This document shows, one piece after another, positions 1 through 12,450 of a DNA stretch of 64,000 bases. Position 1 is the stretch's first letter. Every line of letters starts with the position of its first letter. The notes below the pieces were generated by a model. The model was not told the origin of the DNA. It ran no database searches and saw nothing but the letters and a program-made list of their open reading frames with translations. Source of the stretch: Chloranthus sessilifolius (taxonomy: Eukaryota > Streptophyta > Magnoliopsida > Chloranthales > Chloranthaceae); contig CM037593.1 of NCBI GenBank assembly GCA_021018995.1, forward strand, positions 15,900,088 to 15,964,087, read 5' to 3'. The position numbers and the translations under genes are program-made.

Positions 1-404
1 GAGAAAGAGGTATCAATCTTATCATTTCCATTAATTGTCAAGGTTTCAAAGCCAAGATTATTTTTATTAGAAAAGTCTTCATTTCATAATCTGAATGTTT
101 TTAGACTCTCTCTGAACTGAATAAAATGTTCTCATTAATGTCACATTTGAGAACAATCAATAGTACTAATTTAACACTTCTTATGAGAGGTAAAACACAT
201 CTCAACGACCAAATTGTAGGGCATAAATAGCTAGCTCATCCATTATATTCAATGGTCAATTAATCTTACTTTACCTTCACAGCCTGCTCATAAAGCACAT
301 AGCGGTCTACAAGCATATAATGATTAGAAGACATATCATTGATTCAAACATCGTATGGTCTAAATGAATCAAACAGTCAGAAAAATATCTCGTAGTCAAA
401 CTAG
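1..404. other. Unassigned AT-rich sequence
   Basis: No gene, terminal repeat or coding similarity was recognised. Recognisable viral sequence, matching 30160 onward, starts at about 405. This stretch is either flanking plant DNA or a part of the viral copy too degraded to align by eye. Confidence 0.4.
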
Positions 405-1486
405 TCAAATCTATTTTAATGTCTATCAAAATTTGACTCTCTTTATCGGATAGAAATCTATTACATGCATGTACTCTGAATCTTCAAACTAAATGGTACA
501 ATTTTCTTCCTGGATCAAAGACTATTGCTCTGATCTACAGCCTCCATTATAAAGTAATGACTTCATTGGTTCCTAAGGTAAATTACGATAGTGAACGAGG
601 GAAGACGGTCTTAATTGAGACCAATTTGTTAACCACAAATGTTGCTACTCCTTGCCTGATTGTTTGGGAAGAAATTACTTTTCTAGAATCATGGAGTATC
701 ACTCAAGCTGTACCACCAAGACCTGTCCTTCATCAGGCTACTGAACAAATAATTCAGACACAACAAGGAGATGCCATCCTTAAATTTGATCGACCATCAA
801 CTTTAAGGACTCCTTCTTGACGATCATATTCTGGATCTCGACTACCTTATAAAGTTTCCATGGCATCTTCGCCAAGAAACTTTGTATCAGGAATAACCCC
901 ATCAGTTATCTCTGACCTTGATCGACCCAATCTTGAAGGAATTCAGATCTCATAACAACAAATTTGTCATGGGGTATACACCCAACAATAGAGGGAATCC
1001 CCTATTGCTAGTGATGAACTTCTCACTTTAGAACAATTTTATGGATAAAAAAAAACTCATAGAATTTATTATTAATCATCAACAAATAAATTCTGAATTT
1101 TATCAGCAGAAATATGCATCATTTAGTGCATGGTATTTTAAAAAAATTTCAAACGAAAAATTACAAGAATTCAACACTGCATTTTACAAATATGTAGAAT
1201 TCTCTCATCAAATTATTCCTTTTATCACTTGGTTCAAAGCAACCCAATTTCCTGAAATATCTTAGAAAGAAAGAAGGATTCATATCCTCGAAGAATGCTA
1301 CAAATCTTGACAGAAATTGGATGGTTCTATCATTCAGTCGATTAACCCAATACCAGTCAATAGTATCTTTGGAAGCTACTTCATTCATTAAACCCGTTGA
1401 AGCAACACACCAATCAGTAAAAGTATATTTATCAAATCTTTACAAACAAAACAATTTACTAATCTAAAGCTTCAAACAATTAGTAA
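405..1486 (+). pseudogene. EVE-A movement-protein and following polyprotein region, degenerate
   Basis: Collinear with EVE-C 30160-31246. The first part encodes a caulimovirid-type movement protein, which in the family acts at plasmodesmata. The frame covering 557-820 preserves the segment around 'LIETNLLTTN'. A second short frame, 1041-1265, is a region rich in Asn, Phe and Lys between movement protein and capsid. Stops and frameshifts separate the frames. The segment ends in the hAT-1 target site ATTAGTAA at 1479-1486. Assignment rests on position within the viral order and the two-copy alignment; no domain search was run. Confidence 0.7.
1479..1486. repeat. hAT-1 target-site duplication, left copy
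   Basis: ATTAGTAA. The right copy ATTAGTTA at 6637-6644 matches 7 of 8 bases. Eight bases is the hAT superfamily length. Confidence 0.8.
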
Positions 1487-1506
1487 CATAGGTCAAAATA
1501 TCGTCC

Positions 1507-1870
1507 GATACCAATACATATCGGTTTTAGACGTGAGCGATACGATAAAATGGGTTTTATTCGTATCCCCTTTAAAATGAGGATGTTATCGTCCGATACG
1601 GGCAATTTATCGCCCGTATCGCCGGTATCGGACGATAACTTCAAATTATCGTCCGATAATTTGCAGGTTTAGCAAGTGGGGAAAAAATGATTAAATTATT
1701 GTCCGATACGGACGATAATTTGACCGTATCAGACGATAATATCAAATTATCGGACGATAATTTGAAATTATCGTTCAATGATTTGAATTTTGTTTAGTGG
1801 GTCCCCCATCTGGTTTGACGCGTGTCCGATAATTTGAAATTATCGTCCGATGATTTGAATTTTGTTTAGT
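1507..1870. repeat. hAT-1 subterminal repeats (ATCGTCCGATA type)
   Basis: Many direct and inverted copies of ATCGTCCGATA and TATCGGACGATAATTTG are packed within 400 bp of the left terminus. Subterminal motifs of this kind are usual transposase-binding sites in hAT elements. The right end carries related GTATCGCCGATAC motifs near 6589. Confidence 0.7.
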
Positions 1871-2394
1871 GGGTCCCCCATCTGGTTTGACGCGTGAAAG
1901 AGGGTTTTAAGCCCCTCTTTCTTCACTTATAACAGCAGGAGCCCCATTTTTAGGTTCTCCACTTTCTATTCTTGCACGGGAGAACAAATTTTTGTATTTT
2001 TGGTGCAGAATCGACACTGAATCAAGTGCCAAATCGCCGAAGAACGTGTTCTACCATTTCTCATCATTTTCTTACACTTTAGGGGTTAAATTTTCAGGAT
2101 CTACCCTTGAATTTCAAGATCTACTCATAAAATTTCAAGATCTACCCTCTAAAGTCAAGATCAACTATTAAAATGTCATTTTAAAATTATTTATAAAAAT
2201 TAAAATAATTAAAATAAGAAATATTAATAAAATAATTTAAAATGGTGCAAATATATTTAATTATTGATGCATTTTTGAAACCTTTTCTATATCAAAAGTA
2301 ATTAAAACTATTAATTTAATATTAAAAAGCCCTAATTTACTTCGGATTTTATATTAAAAAGTCCTAATATTTTATATTAAAAATATTAATTATA

Positions 2395-2815
2395 CATGCG
2401 TCGCAACACATGTAATTGATGTGTCACATACCCCATGACACGTCAATTACACATGTGTCACATGTAATTGATGTGTCACATGTGTGACACATGTGACACA
2501 TACCCCATGAAACATCAATTACACGTGTCACATGTGTCGCAACACATGTAATTGATGTGTTACATGTGTCACTTGTGGCATGAGGTATATGTCGCATGTG
2601 GCATGGGGTATGTGACACACCCCATGATGTATGTGACACATCAATTACACGTGTCGCAACACATGTAATTGATGTGTCACATGTGTCGCACATGTGACAC
2701 ATACCTCATGAGATATCAATTACATATGTCACATGTGTCACATGTGACATGGAGTATGTGACACATTAATTACACATGTCACACATACCCCATGATACAT
2801 GTGACACATCAATTT
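2395..2815. repeat. Palindrome-rich tandem array inside hAT-1
   Basis: Irregular direct and inverted repetition of blocks such as CACATGTGACACATCAATT and its complement, with a recurring AATTGATGTGTCACATG unit. It can fold into several overlapping hairpins. The open frames across it are by-products of the repeat. It lies upstream of the transposase start. From 2816 to 3240 follows an AT-rich stretch with loose repeats of 'aattagaataatatcaaata'. Confidence 0.75.
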
Positions 2816-3243
2816 CAAATAAATATGATTTTCAAATATTTTAAAAATTAGAATAATATGATTTTCAAATATTATTAAAATAATATCAAATAAATTTGAT
2901 AAAATATAATCTAATATTTAAAAAATAAGAATAATATCAAATAAATTTTCAAATGTAATCTAAAATTTTTAAAAATTAGAATAATATCAAATAAATTTTC
3001 AAATGTAATCAAAAATTTTTAAAAATTAGAATAATATGAAATAATTATGGTAAAATATAATCTAATATTTTAAAAATTAAAATAATTTCAAACAAATTTG
3101 ATAAAATATAATCTAATATTTATAAAATAAGAATAATATCAAATAACTTTCAAATGTAATTTTTTTTTTTTTTTAAATTAGAATAATATCAAATAAAATT
3201 GATTTTCAAGTATAATTTAAATGTTTGAATTTAATCCAATCGT

Positions 3244-6200
3244 TTGCTCATTCATGCGGGTGAAATAATAAATATGGTACGATCATCAGATTCGGCCTGG
3301 CAATACGGCACAGCAATAGATGAAGATAGACTCCGAATAAAATGCAACATTCGGTGGAAGGAGCATTTGGCTCACGTTAAGGAAGAGACAAAAGGGTGTC
3401 CTAATGTACCCAGAGAGGTGAGAGAAGCTGTCAGAGCCAGTTTACAGGCGGCTAAGGGAAAGAAAAAAGCAACAGCCGACCGAGATAGAGAAATGTATGA
3501 GAGAATAAGGAGGGGAGATCCACAGTTTCCTGCACCTGGATCTGAGGATGATGAGGATGAACAGATAGCGAGAGTCATGAGGGAGAGTACTAGAGAAGCA
3601 CGACAGCGACGAGATCAAGAAGAAGTTGATTATCAGTGGTGGATCTAGTAATAGGCTACATGTTGTTGATGATGGATCTAGTAATAGGCCACATGTTGTT
3701 GATGATGAGGAGGATATTTAGGAGACTGCCGGGTTGCGTAGGCCAGCATTCGTGAGGGAGACTAGGCCGTCTACTACAGGTCTCATGAATCCATTCATGT
3801 ATCGGACAGAAAGCTTCAAACTAAATTGAGTGCAATGTCACTGAAAAAATTGAGGAAGAAGCTTGAAAAATCCATTGTAAAGTTCTTGATATACAATCAC
3901 ATTCCGAGTCAGGTTGTGGAGTCGCCGTACTTCAAAAGTATGATTGATACAAGTGCAGAAGTTGGTTCTGGAGTTAAAAAGCCCACTGCATACGAGATAT
4001 CTGGGCCCTAACTAGATGATGAGTATAAGGAGATAGGAGCTTATGTGGGCAGCTTCCACGAAGAATAGGATGAGAGAGGTTGCACAATTATGTGCGATGG
4101 ATGGACCAGTCCCACAAGGAAGACTTTGATCAACTTTTTGGCCTATAGCGATACCGGGATAATATTTTTAAGATTAGTTGATGCTTCTAAACACGCGAAG
4201 ACAACTGATTACCTCTTTCAACTAATGGATAAAGTAGTTGAAGAGGTTGGAGAGAAGCGGGTTGTGCAGGTAGTAACAGACAATGCCGCCAATTACAAAG
4301 CCGCAGGCAGACAGTTAATGTTGAAGATACCTCACTTGTATTGGGCTCCGTGTGCCGCTCATTGCGTGGACCTCATTCTGGAGGATTTGGGAAAGAGAAG
4401 TAAGGCACAGACAACTATTCAGAAGGGAAGAACGATTACTTCCCACCTGTACAACAGTAACAAGTTGGTGACTTTGATGAGAGACTCCACTAAAAACGAG
4501 CTACTCCGGCCTACGATTACACGATTTGCGACACAATTTCTAGCCCTACAGAACTTCGCTAGATATAGGCGTGAGCTGAAAAGCATGGTCAACTCCGAAG
4601 AATGGAGAAAATATGAGTTAGAACTCTCACGAGCAAAGAGACCTGTCTGCAATGAAGTTGATGACCTGATCTATAGCCTCCAATTTTGGGCAGATGTTGA
4701 CCACCTGATCCCCGTCACTATCCCGTTGGTGCAAGTGTTGAGGTTGGTAGATGGTGATGAGAAATCAATGATGGGGTATGTTTACCAGTCAATGGATAAA
4801 GCAAAATTGGCTATTAAAACCAGATGCCCTACAAAATATAAACGTTGCTGGGCGATTATCAACAAGAGGTGGGATGCACAATTCCACCAGTACTTGCATA
4901 TCGCAGGTATAGCATGCTAAACAACTTATATAGTGATTTTTATTTATTTATTATTTTTATATTATTCACTGTTTCCATATACTTATGGCATTGCTCATAT
5001 TTGATGTATAGCACACTACTTGAATCCGGCCTTCCAGTATAGGCGACGCTTCGAGTTGAGTGAGGTCAATGAAGTGTACAACGGTTTGCTCAATGTGATC
5101 CAATGAATGCTTCCTGACTTGGCGGAGCAAGGTCAAGCCATAAGAGAAGTGAGCAATCATACCTTATAACTAATAAATCAAATGTCATATGATCTGTTTA
5201 TTGATATGTGGGTTATTGTATTCTATCTTTATAGATTGGCATGTTTCGCAAGAGACATGGGTCATTTGGGACCCCGTTGGCGCAATCCCAAATCAAGTAC
5301 GATAAACCTGCTGATTGGTGGATACACTATGCAGGTGATGGTCCGATACTGAGGCGGGTTGCAATGCGGGTTTTATCGGAAACATGTTCCTTGTCCAACT
5401 GTGAGCGAAATTGGAGTACCTTTTCTCTCATTCACACGAAGACAAGGAATAGGCTAACTATGGAATGATAGGAAAAGTTAGTCTATTGCCACTACAACAT
5501 GCGATTAAGGGTCAGGAATATGCAGATGACCAACCGTGGTAAGCAATTATATGAAGTCTTAGTTTATATAATTTTCATTTGATGTAATTGACGAGGCATA
5601 TACTAATTCATCTATTATATTTTACCTTACAGATAGTGAATATTTTGATTCCATCGAGTTTAATTATATATTCACGGAGGATAACCCTTTGAATCAGTGG
5701 ATCGAAGAGAGAGAAGAGCCAGTGTTGAATACTGAGAGCACTGCATGGCTGGAAAATACTAAAAGAGTAGTGGAGGAGCAGGCTTCTCAACCACCTAGGA
5801 AGAAAAGAAGATTGAATCGTCATTCAGTGGTTGGATCTGATGATGAAACGCAGGCCGATAGTGATAATGACCATGATGGGGGTGATGGTGGAGGCGATGA
5901 AACTCACGTTGGCACTAGTGGTGGAGGGGATGATGTTGATCCTTATTCTTATGGAGGTATTGCAGTATGGGATGATGAGCTGAGAACAATGTATGACACT
6001 CTTACATTTAGAGGTGGAGGGGTTGAAAGAGGAGGAGCGTCAGAATCTTACCAAACACCAACACCACCACAAGGTCCACAAGATTATGTGGGTTATATGA
6101 CTTCTAGCTTCGGGGGATTTAGTTTACAAAACACCGAAGATTCAGCAACCAGTAACCCATGCATCGGCCTCAACCAACTTACCCAGAGCCATATGACTTC

Positions 6201-6389
6201 GTTGGTCAAATTTTTGGAGGACCGACCTTTACTTATTACACTGAGCCATATTTGTCGCTAATGCTTCAGTTTCAAGGGGGTACATATGATCATGGGTATC
6301 AATATGGCCAACATTATAGGGAAAACTCGCACACCGATGATGATGATCACGAGGGCCAAGAACCACCACGAAATTCAATGTGGCTTTAA
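3244..6389 (+). pseudogene. hAT-1 transposase (BED finger, DUF659, hAT dimerisation), decayed
   Basis: hAT transposases excise and reinsert their element through an RNase H-fold DDE core. Blocks seen in order: an N-terminal BED-type region (from the ATG near 3274) in which the CxxC part of the finger is missing, so 'KCN' runs almost directly into 'KEHLAHV'; a linker with DEDEQ acid residues; the core at 4090-4906 with 'CDGWTSP', 'VVTDNAANY' and 'CAAHCVDLILED'; the dimerisation motif 'NCERNWSTFSLIHTKTRNRL' at 5400-5460; and an acidic Gly/Asp-rich tail ending about 6387. Plausible introns with GT...AG ends lie at about 4909-5009, 5149-5234 and 5539-5632. Stops near 3646, 4009 and 5467 and frame changes make it inactive. 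Confidence 0.8.
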
Positions 6390-6636
6390 AGTAAGTTTTT
6401 CATGTACAATATACCTTTTAAAGTCATGTACAATGTAATTTAAGTTCTGCGTTAATAAAATTATTAAATATGCATCAAATAAGCCTTAAATAAATTTAAA
6501 AAACTTTGAAATAATTAGAAAATCATTAAATTTAATTTTCCTAATTTTTCTAGTATTTTTCAGGATTTAAAAAAAAAAAAATTCAATGTATCGCCGATAC
6601 ATTGAATGTATCGGTTTTTCAGTTTTTTGAGCCATG

Positions 6637-7302
6637 ATTAGTTATCAATTAAATCGTTTAGAAAATAATATTTCATTATTTTCTATTCCTAAAAATCCAA
6701 ATCCAACCGTTATAAATCTGGAACAACCAAATATTAAACCACTAGTAGAAATTACCGGATTTAATTTATCTTCAAAAACACAAATTACTAAGGAAGATGA
6801 ATTTGTTGATAAATTAACCTCTGGGTTAAAAGAAATCTCTTAAACCAGATAAGAAAGATAATTTACAAATCAATATAATTACTGAATCTGACAAAGAAAT
6901 TTCTAATATTGTAGAAATACAAAATAATTTCGACTCTCTACAAAATGAGATGGAATTCAATAAAATTCAATATACACCCAAATCTAAAAATAGATGGGAT
7001 TTAACTTCTAGGCATTATTATCCTAGACCTACACCCCAAGATCTTCTTTATGAAAAAGATTATTTCCAAATGCAAATATCATATGATAATAAATCTATTT
7101 ACAAATAGAACATCGATGTTAAATCAGAATATGTCATCTTTGAAATTATACATAAAATGTTTATGTATAGTACTGTTTGTAAACAGGGTCATAATACTGA
7201 TCAACAAATTGCTCGTTTCATTACTGTTGGGTTTACTAGCATGTTAAAAGGATGGTGGGATAATATTCTCACACCTACTCTCAGTGCAACCAAACCAGTT
7301 AA
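6637..7302 (+). pseudogene. EVE-A capsid-region segment between hAT-1 and hAT-2
   Basis: Collinear with EVE-C from about 31253 to 31920. It continues the viral polyprotein after the movement protein, with frames around 6634-6843 and 7157-7302 that are lysine- and asparagine-rich, as expected upstream of the capsid zinc knuckle. A frameshift near 6840 and stops interrupt it. It is bounded by the hAT-1 duplication at 6637-6644 and the hAT-2 duplication CCAGTTAA at 7295-7302. Confidence 0.65.
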
Positions 7303-7310
7303 TAGTGATG

Positions 7311-7385
7311 TCATATGCGATCGCATATGCGAGTATGCGATCGCATATGCCATATTAAATGGCTCTGTCGCATATGCGACAGAAA
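7311..7385. repeat. hAT-2 left subterminal GCATATGCGA repeats
   Basis: Several direct and inverted copies of CATATGCGATCGCATATGC within 80 bp of the left terminus. The same motif fills the right end (10617-10690) and the end of hAT-3 (24640-24765), which marks it as a family-specific binding-site array. Confidence 0.75.
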
Positions 7386-7827
7386 TGTGTATGCCATTGC
7401 ATACTTCTCCAACGGTCACATTTATGACCGTCAGGGCTTTTTTTATTTTTATTTTTCGCTTTTTAGCCCTCCCCAAAACCTATAAATGGGGGTTCCTCTT
7501 CCTAATCCATACCACATCCATTCAAGGTATGATTTGTCTGTTTGGTCTATTTTTTGAGTTTTTAGTGTTCTCTTTCTCTCTTTCTTAAATCTTTAATCAT
7601 AATTTCTTCTGCTCTATTTTGTAGTTAACTAAATAGTTAAGAGGTTCAAGCTTCAATCTTCATTCTTCAAGCAAAGAGGGAGGAATCACTTCAAGAATCA
7701 AGAGACAAGAGTTAGAATTAATTTCTAATTTCTATTAAATTTTGTTTTATTATTTTTCTTATTACACCTCGTTTCTTTCATTTTTTTTAGTGTGGCTGTT
7801 AATACCACTTCTTTAAATTACATTATT

Positions 7828-10322
7828 ATGTCTATATCCTCGAACAACGCTCTTAGGCCAGCAAATTCCGTCAATCCGAGTTGGAAATATGGACGTTACA
7901 AGAGTGTAACCGAAAAAATAAGGTCCAATGTACCGAATGCACCCATGTAAGCATGTGTGAATAGGGAGACACAGGCAACATCTTGCTTGACAACCCGGAT
8001 CGAATGCGAAAGGCATGTCCAAATGTCACACCAGAGATTCAAAAAGAGATCTTGAAATAGATGGATTAGACCTTGAAGATGAAACATAATGGCGAAGTAA
8101 TTTTACAACAATACTATGATGTTGATGAAAATGAGGAAGAACATAATAGATCTACTCTCTCCACGGCTCATACTGGAAGACCACCACCCCCTAAAAGAGC
8201 ACATGATAGAAAGGGGAAGGGAATAGAACAATTCTTCTGTAGACCACATCCCGATGATGTGGTAGACGCTAGGGGTAAGGGTCTGGCCCAAACCACTATA
8301 GAAAATGAGTTTAAAGCTAAGGACTGATCCACTACTATTCAATACGTGGCTAAGTGGATGTACAAAGCCGATATTGCATTCAATATTGTAAAGTTAAAGA
8401 GCTTCCAAGTAATAGTTGAAGATCTTGGACAATTTGGACCTGGCCTAAATCCTCCATCATATCATGAGATAAGACAAACATATCTTAAAAATGAGGTAGA
8501 CTTCACAAATGCCTCTCTCGATGAGTATCGAGATGATTGGAAGACATATGGGTGCTCACTAATGACCGATGGTTAGACCGATAGCACCGGTAGGTCAATC
8601 ATCAACTTTTTGGCAAATTGTCCTACCAAAACTATGTTCATTAAATCCGTAGATGCTTTGGCCTATTTTCACAAGACCAAATATCTATTTTCCCTTATAG
8701 ATGAGGTGATAGAAAAGGGCATTGGTGCACAATATGTTGTCCAAGTTGTCACGAACAACGCGCCAAACTTGGTGGTTGCGGGTAGACTAATAATGAAATG
8801 GAGACCACACATATATTGGACCCCATGTGCGGCCCATTGCTTAGACGTAATCTTAGAAGACATTGAAAAAGTGCATATTAAAACCGTAGCTAAGGCTAGG
8901 AAGGTAGCAGTGTATATGTATAAGCATACACTTCTACTCCACCCAGAGCTTAGAAGCTTCGTAACTTCCACCAATTGGAGGAATGGAGTTTTGTCAAAGA
9001 AGGCCAAAGGGAAGTGGGTGGCACAAACCGTCTTAACCAACTCCTTTTGGAATAGTATTGCCTACTCACTTACAAGACTCGCAACCAATCGTAGAAGTAC
9101 TACGATTGGTTGATTGTGTTAAGAGAAAGCTATAGAAAAAATTAAATCTAATAATATTTACAAATCTCGTCTCTTTCAACCTATTATTGACATAGTTGAG
9201 AAGAGATACGGTGTCCAAATGTCTAGACCGTTGTATTCCGTCGCATTCCTCCTAAATCCCGCGGTTTATTTCTTTTATCCGAATCGGGAGGCTGCGGAAG
9301 AAACACATATTAGTAGTTTCTTTGACGTTTTAGAGAAGATGGTTCTTGACAAAGACGAGCAAGATTGGATTAACAACTCTTTTGATCGATACAAGAATAC
9401 TCAAGGGATGTGCGGAAGAGAAATTATGGTTCGACAAAGAGAATCCAAAATACCTAGTAAGCATGTTTATGATTTATTTTTTATTATATTTCATTTCTTC
9501 TAAATTAATAGTTTAATACTATAAATATATCTAATTAATATTAATGTTTGTAGCCAATTGGTGGTTGTCCTATGGAGTGGATTCGGTGACTAAATGTGGA
9601 TTATTGAAGAAGATGGTCGTTAAGGTTCTTGGACTTACATGTGCCACTTCGGCATGTGAACAAAATTGGAGCACGTTTGAGATGATAACTAGTTTATTTT
9701 TATTTCAATTTTAGTTTCATAACCTTAATTTAATTGTTGTTTAAATTTTAATAGATATTAATATTATTAAATGTTTCTTTTAAATAGATACACACGAAGA
9801 AGCGGAACAAGCTTGAGCAACAAAACCTCAATGATTTGGCCTTTGTGCAATAAAACCAAAAGCTACGGGATCGCTTTCTAAAACACTGAGAACATCCGGG
9901 ATACTATGATCTCATATCTCTAAAAGATTTGCCATCCAATTCCCCTTGGATGGTGGATGCCTCTGATGAGCGAGTATTTGCAAATGAGGATCTTATGTGG
10001 AAGCAAGTGGAAGAGGACACTTTTGGAGATGAGGTTCCTACCGGGCGGAGGAGAAAATCGGCAGTGGGAGAAGGTAACTCACTCATGCTCGCGTCAACAA
10101 GTAGAAGAAGAAGAAGACGAGATACATGAAAATGAAGAAGCACCCATAGAAGATATAGATACTGTCTTAGTGAGATCGGATGAAGAAACCGAGGAGAAAG
10201 AATAATATGATGGAGACAATTCGGATGGTGATGGTAATACAAGTGACAACGACGGTGGAGGTGGAGATGAGCCATTGTGGGTTAGAGACCAAAGTGAAAA
10301 AAATTTGCCACAATATTGTTAG
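7828..10322 (+). pseudogene. hAT-2 transposase, decayed
   Basis: The ATG at 7828 starts 'MSISSNNALRP'; the BED-finger region then shifts frame near 7925. Remaining blocks: 8073-8327 basic linker; 8346-8576 up to 'TDG', where the conserved Trp codon is TAG (8574-8576); the core at 8610-9113 with 'VVTNNAPNL' (Asp of the usual TDNA changed to Asn) and 'CAAHCLDVILEDIEK'; 9219-9465 'LYSVAFLLNPAVYF'; a dimerisation exon at 9552-9680 with 'ACEQNWSTFEM'; and an acidic tail to about 10322. GT...AG introns near 9464-9552 and 9681-9787 are plausible. The Asp-to-Asn change alone would disable catalysis. Confidence 0.8.
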
Positions 10323-10616
10323 AAAATAGAAACAAATGTTAAGAACTTATGATACTTTTACTTAAATAATATTTTTCCTCTTACTCTTTTCCTTCTTTTT
10401 TATATGTTCCTATGTTCATTTTTGTACTATTTTGTTTAACATCAATGAAATTTATATTTTCCCTTCTAACAAATGGGCTATATACTTATATTATATAGTT
10501 TTATTTCGTATTTGAGACACTACAAAATTAATTCTTAATAGAGCACAAAATTAACACAACATATTATTGATCAATATGTGGAACTTTGGGGATATTTTTG
10601 AAAAAAAAAAAAAAAT

Positions 10617-10690
10617 TATGCCATGGCATAATGGCATATGCGACCCGCATATGCGATGGCCCTATGCCCTCGCATAGGGTCGCATATGCC
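10617..10690. repeat. hAT-2 right subterminal repeats
   Basis: Inverted and direct GGCATATGCGA and CGCATATGCC motifs just inside the right terminus, mirroring 7311-7385. Confidence 0.7.
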
Positions 10691-10704
10691 AATTGACTAC
10701 ATTG

Positions 10705-11557
10705 CCAGTTAAAAATGAATTTACTGGTCAAATGGAAAATACTAAAGATGTTGTTTACACTTTGACAAACAACATTATTCTTCATTTTGTCGGTTCTTGG
10801 ACTCATCAATATGAACGAGGCCGAAAGCTTCTTCAAAATCTTTGTTGCCCTTCTTTAACCTATTTTTGATGGTACAAAGATGTTTTCATGACTAAAGTCA
10901 TGTAATGCAATAATGCCAACAATGAATATTGGAAAGTCAAATTCATTGATGGACTTCCCAACTTATTTGCTGAAAAAGTTAGGAATAAACTCCATAATCA
11001 GAATGATCACCAAGTCCTAAATTATAATCAATTTACTTATGGCCAACTCACGAGTATTATTATTCGTGAAGGTTGTGTAATGATTGAAAATTACATCAAC
11101 AATTAAAACAGCAACGACTCACTGGTTGAAAGAATTAGGTGAATTTTATAATCAATTCACCTATGATACTAAGATCAAATTTCCTTCCAAAGGAAAAGAA
11201 AAAGTATCCAAAGATTTTCCTAAACAACTTAAACGAAGACATCATCGCATTTTTAAAAATGACGATAAACCCTCTTCTTCTTGAGCAAATCGAGAAAAAT
11301 AATCAAAAAGATCTAAAGGTGACATTAAATGTTATAAATGTCATAGGCTTGGTCATTACGCCAATAAGTGTAGAACCAAACAAAAGTTAGCCAACCTTCA
11401 AATGTATGAAGGATTTCGACTAACAATATCAAAGATAATGTTTAGTCCTTCTGAAGAAGAAAACACGGACTATGAATCAGAAGAAGTTAATAGTATTCAA
11501 TCTTCTTTTCCTTCAGATGAAGAAAATCCTTTAGACTGCCATTGCAATCCTATTAAC
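10705..11557 (+). pseudogene. EVE-A capsid region with CCHC zinc knuckle
   Basis: Continues the viral frame from 7302 and is collinear with EVE-C 31913-32785. A retroviral-type knuckle is readable around 11325-11380: 'KCYKCHRLGHYANKC' gives Cys-x2-Cys-x4-His-x4-Cys. In caulimovirids this motif lies in the capsid protein and binds nucleic acid. A Ser/Glu-rich acidic stretch follows at 11440-11540. Stops near 10868 and 11103 and frame changes show it is dead. The MITE at 11558 interrupts it. Confidence 0.75.
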
Positions 11558-11610
11558 CATGGTTTTAAAACACAAAAACTCAACTCGACTCACTCCGACT
11601 TGGGTTATTT

Positions 11611-11645
<35 letters not shown>

Positions 11646-12043
11646 TTTTACCTTTCTTTACTTATGTGCTTAATTCTTTCTTTGCTTCTTTTCTTTACTT
11701 TCTTTCCTTATTTCCTTCTTTTTCTTTCTTTTTTCCTTTCCTTCTTCCTTCTTTTTTCTTTCTTTCTTTCTTTCTTTTTTTCTTTTTTTCTTTTTTTCTT
11801 TTTTTTCATGTTCTTCTTTCTTCGTTCTTCTTTCTTCTACTCATTTAGGGTCACTAAAATCGAGTCACCGAGTCCACAAATTCGATGGAGTTTCCGAATC
11901 GGATCGACGAATCGCTCGAGTCACAGCCCTATTCGATCCCTTGGCCGAGTCGACTCTGAACCCAGTCGAGCCGAGTCAACCCACCCGAGTTCCAAGTCGA
12001 CTCACCCGAGTTCCAAGTCAACTCGTTGAGTTTTTAAACCATG
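11558..12043. mobile_element. hAT-type MITE inside EVE-A
   Basis: Starts CATGGTTTTAAAA and ends TTTTTAAACCATG. The flanks carry a perfect 8-bp duplication, CTATTAAC, at 11550-11557 and 12044-12051. EVE-C near 32780 lacks the insert. The 486-bp element has no transposase. It contains (TA)n at 11613-11642, a pyrimidine-rich (TTTC)n stretch at 11645-11840, and CCGAGT/GAGTCGACTC-type repeats at its right end. Confidence 0.88.
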
Positions 12044-12450
12044 CTATTAACACATCAAATGACACTAGGCAAGCTTTTGCCATCATAAATAATCTTTAGT
12101 ATTAATGTACTCACTGAACATCAACAATCATTATTGGACATAGTTGATAAAATTGAATATCCAACAATGAAATTCAAATTAATTATTTGTATTTTCATAG
12201 CTAAGAAAGAAAAAAAAAAGAATTAATAATTAAAAATCCCTATTCGATTAAAGAATTATTTAATCGAGTAGAGAATCAAGATCCAAGTCGACCTGTAACA
12301 ATCAATGATCTCAAACATGAAATGAATTCACGAAATACCGAATTAGTTACACTCAAACATCAAACTTCTAATGAAATTAGCACAATTAATACTCTATTAA
12401 ATCTTTGTGAGAATAAAGAAGCTTCTTCCAGTAGTCTTTTAATGACTGAT
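12044..12450 (+). pseudogene. EVE-A capsid to protease linker segment
   Basis: Collinear with EVE-C 32785-33180. Short Asn/Lys-rich coding stretches (pattern 'N-x-L-K-H-E' near 12310) are separated by stops. No domain is assigned. It ends at the Gypsy-1 target site CTGAT (12446-12450). Confidence 0.6.
12446..12450. repeat. Gypsy-1 target-site duplication, left copy
   Basis: CTGAT, identical to the right copy at 20078-20082. EVE-C near 33180 shows the empty site ACTGATACTT. Confidence 0.9.

Larger units (their letters stand above)
1487..6636 (+). mobile_element. hAT-1: DUF659-type hAT DNA transposon
   Basis: Terminal inverted repeats are CATAGGTCAAAA at the left and, read inward on the minus strand, CATGGCTCAAAA at the right (10 of 12 match). 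Flanks carry an 8-bp duplication with one mismatch, and EVE-C has the unoccupied site near 31246. The 5150-bp element holds subterminal repeats, a palindromic array, an AT-rich stretch and a transposase pseudogene. The mismatch in the duplication and the gene decay suggest an old insertion. Confidence 0.85.
7303..10704 (+). mobile_element. hAT-2: DUF659-type hAT transposon inside EVE-A
   Basis: The flanks carry a perfect 8-bp duplication, CCAGTTAA, at 7295-7302 and 10705-10712. EVE-C at 31905-31930 is the empty site. Termini are TAGTGATGTCA at the left and CAATGTAGTCA read inward at the right. Both ends carry GCATATGCGA subterminal repeats. Length is 3402 bp. It is the same family as hAT-3 (about 22043-24767). 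Confidence 0.9.

Noticed and set aside
2424-2702. 92-codon minus-strand frame rich in Cys, His and Thr
   Set aside because: It is produced by the CACATGTGACACATCAATT repeat array and has no independent coding signal.
9082-9112. Perfect 13-bp hairpin (CAACCAATCGTAG, 5-nt loop), also at 22808-22838 in hAT-3
   Set aside because: It encodes the conserved hAT block 'PIVEVLRLVD'; the palindrome follows from codon choice in a coding motif shared by both copies.
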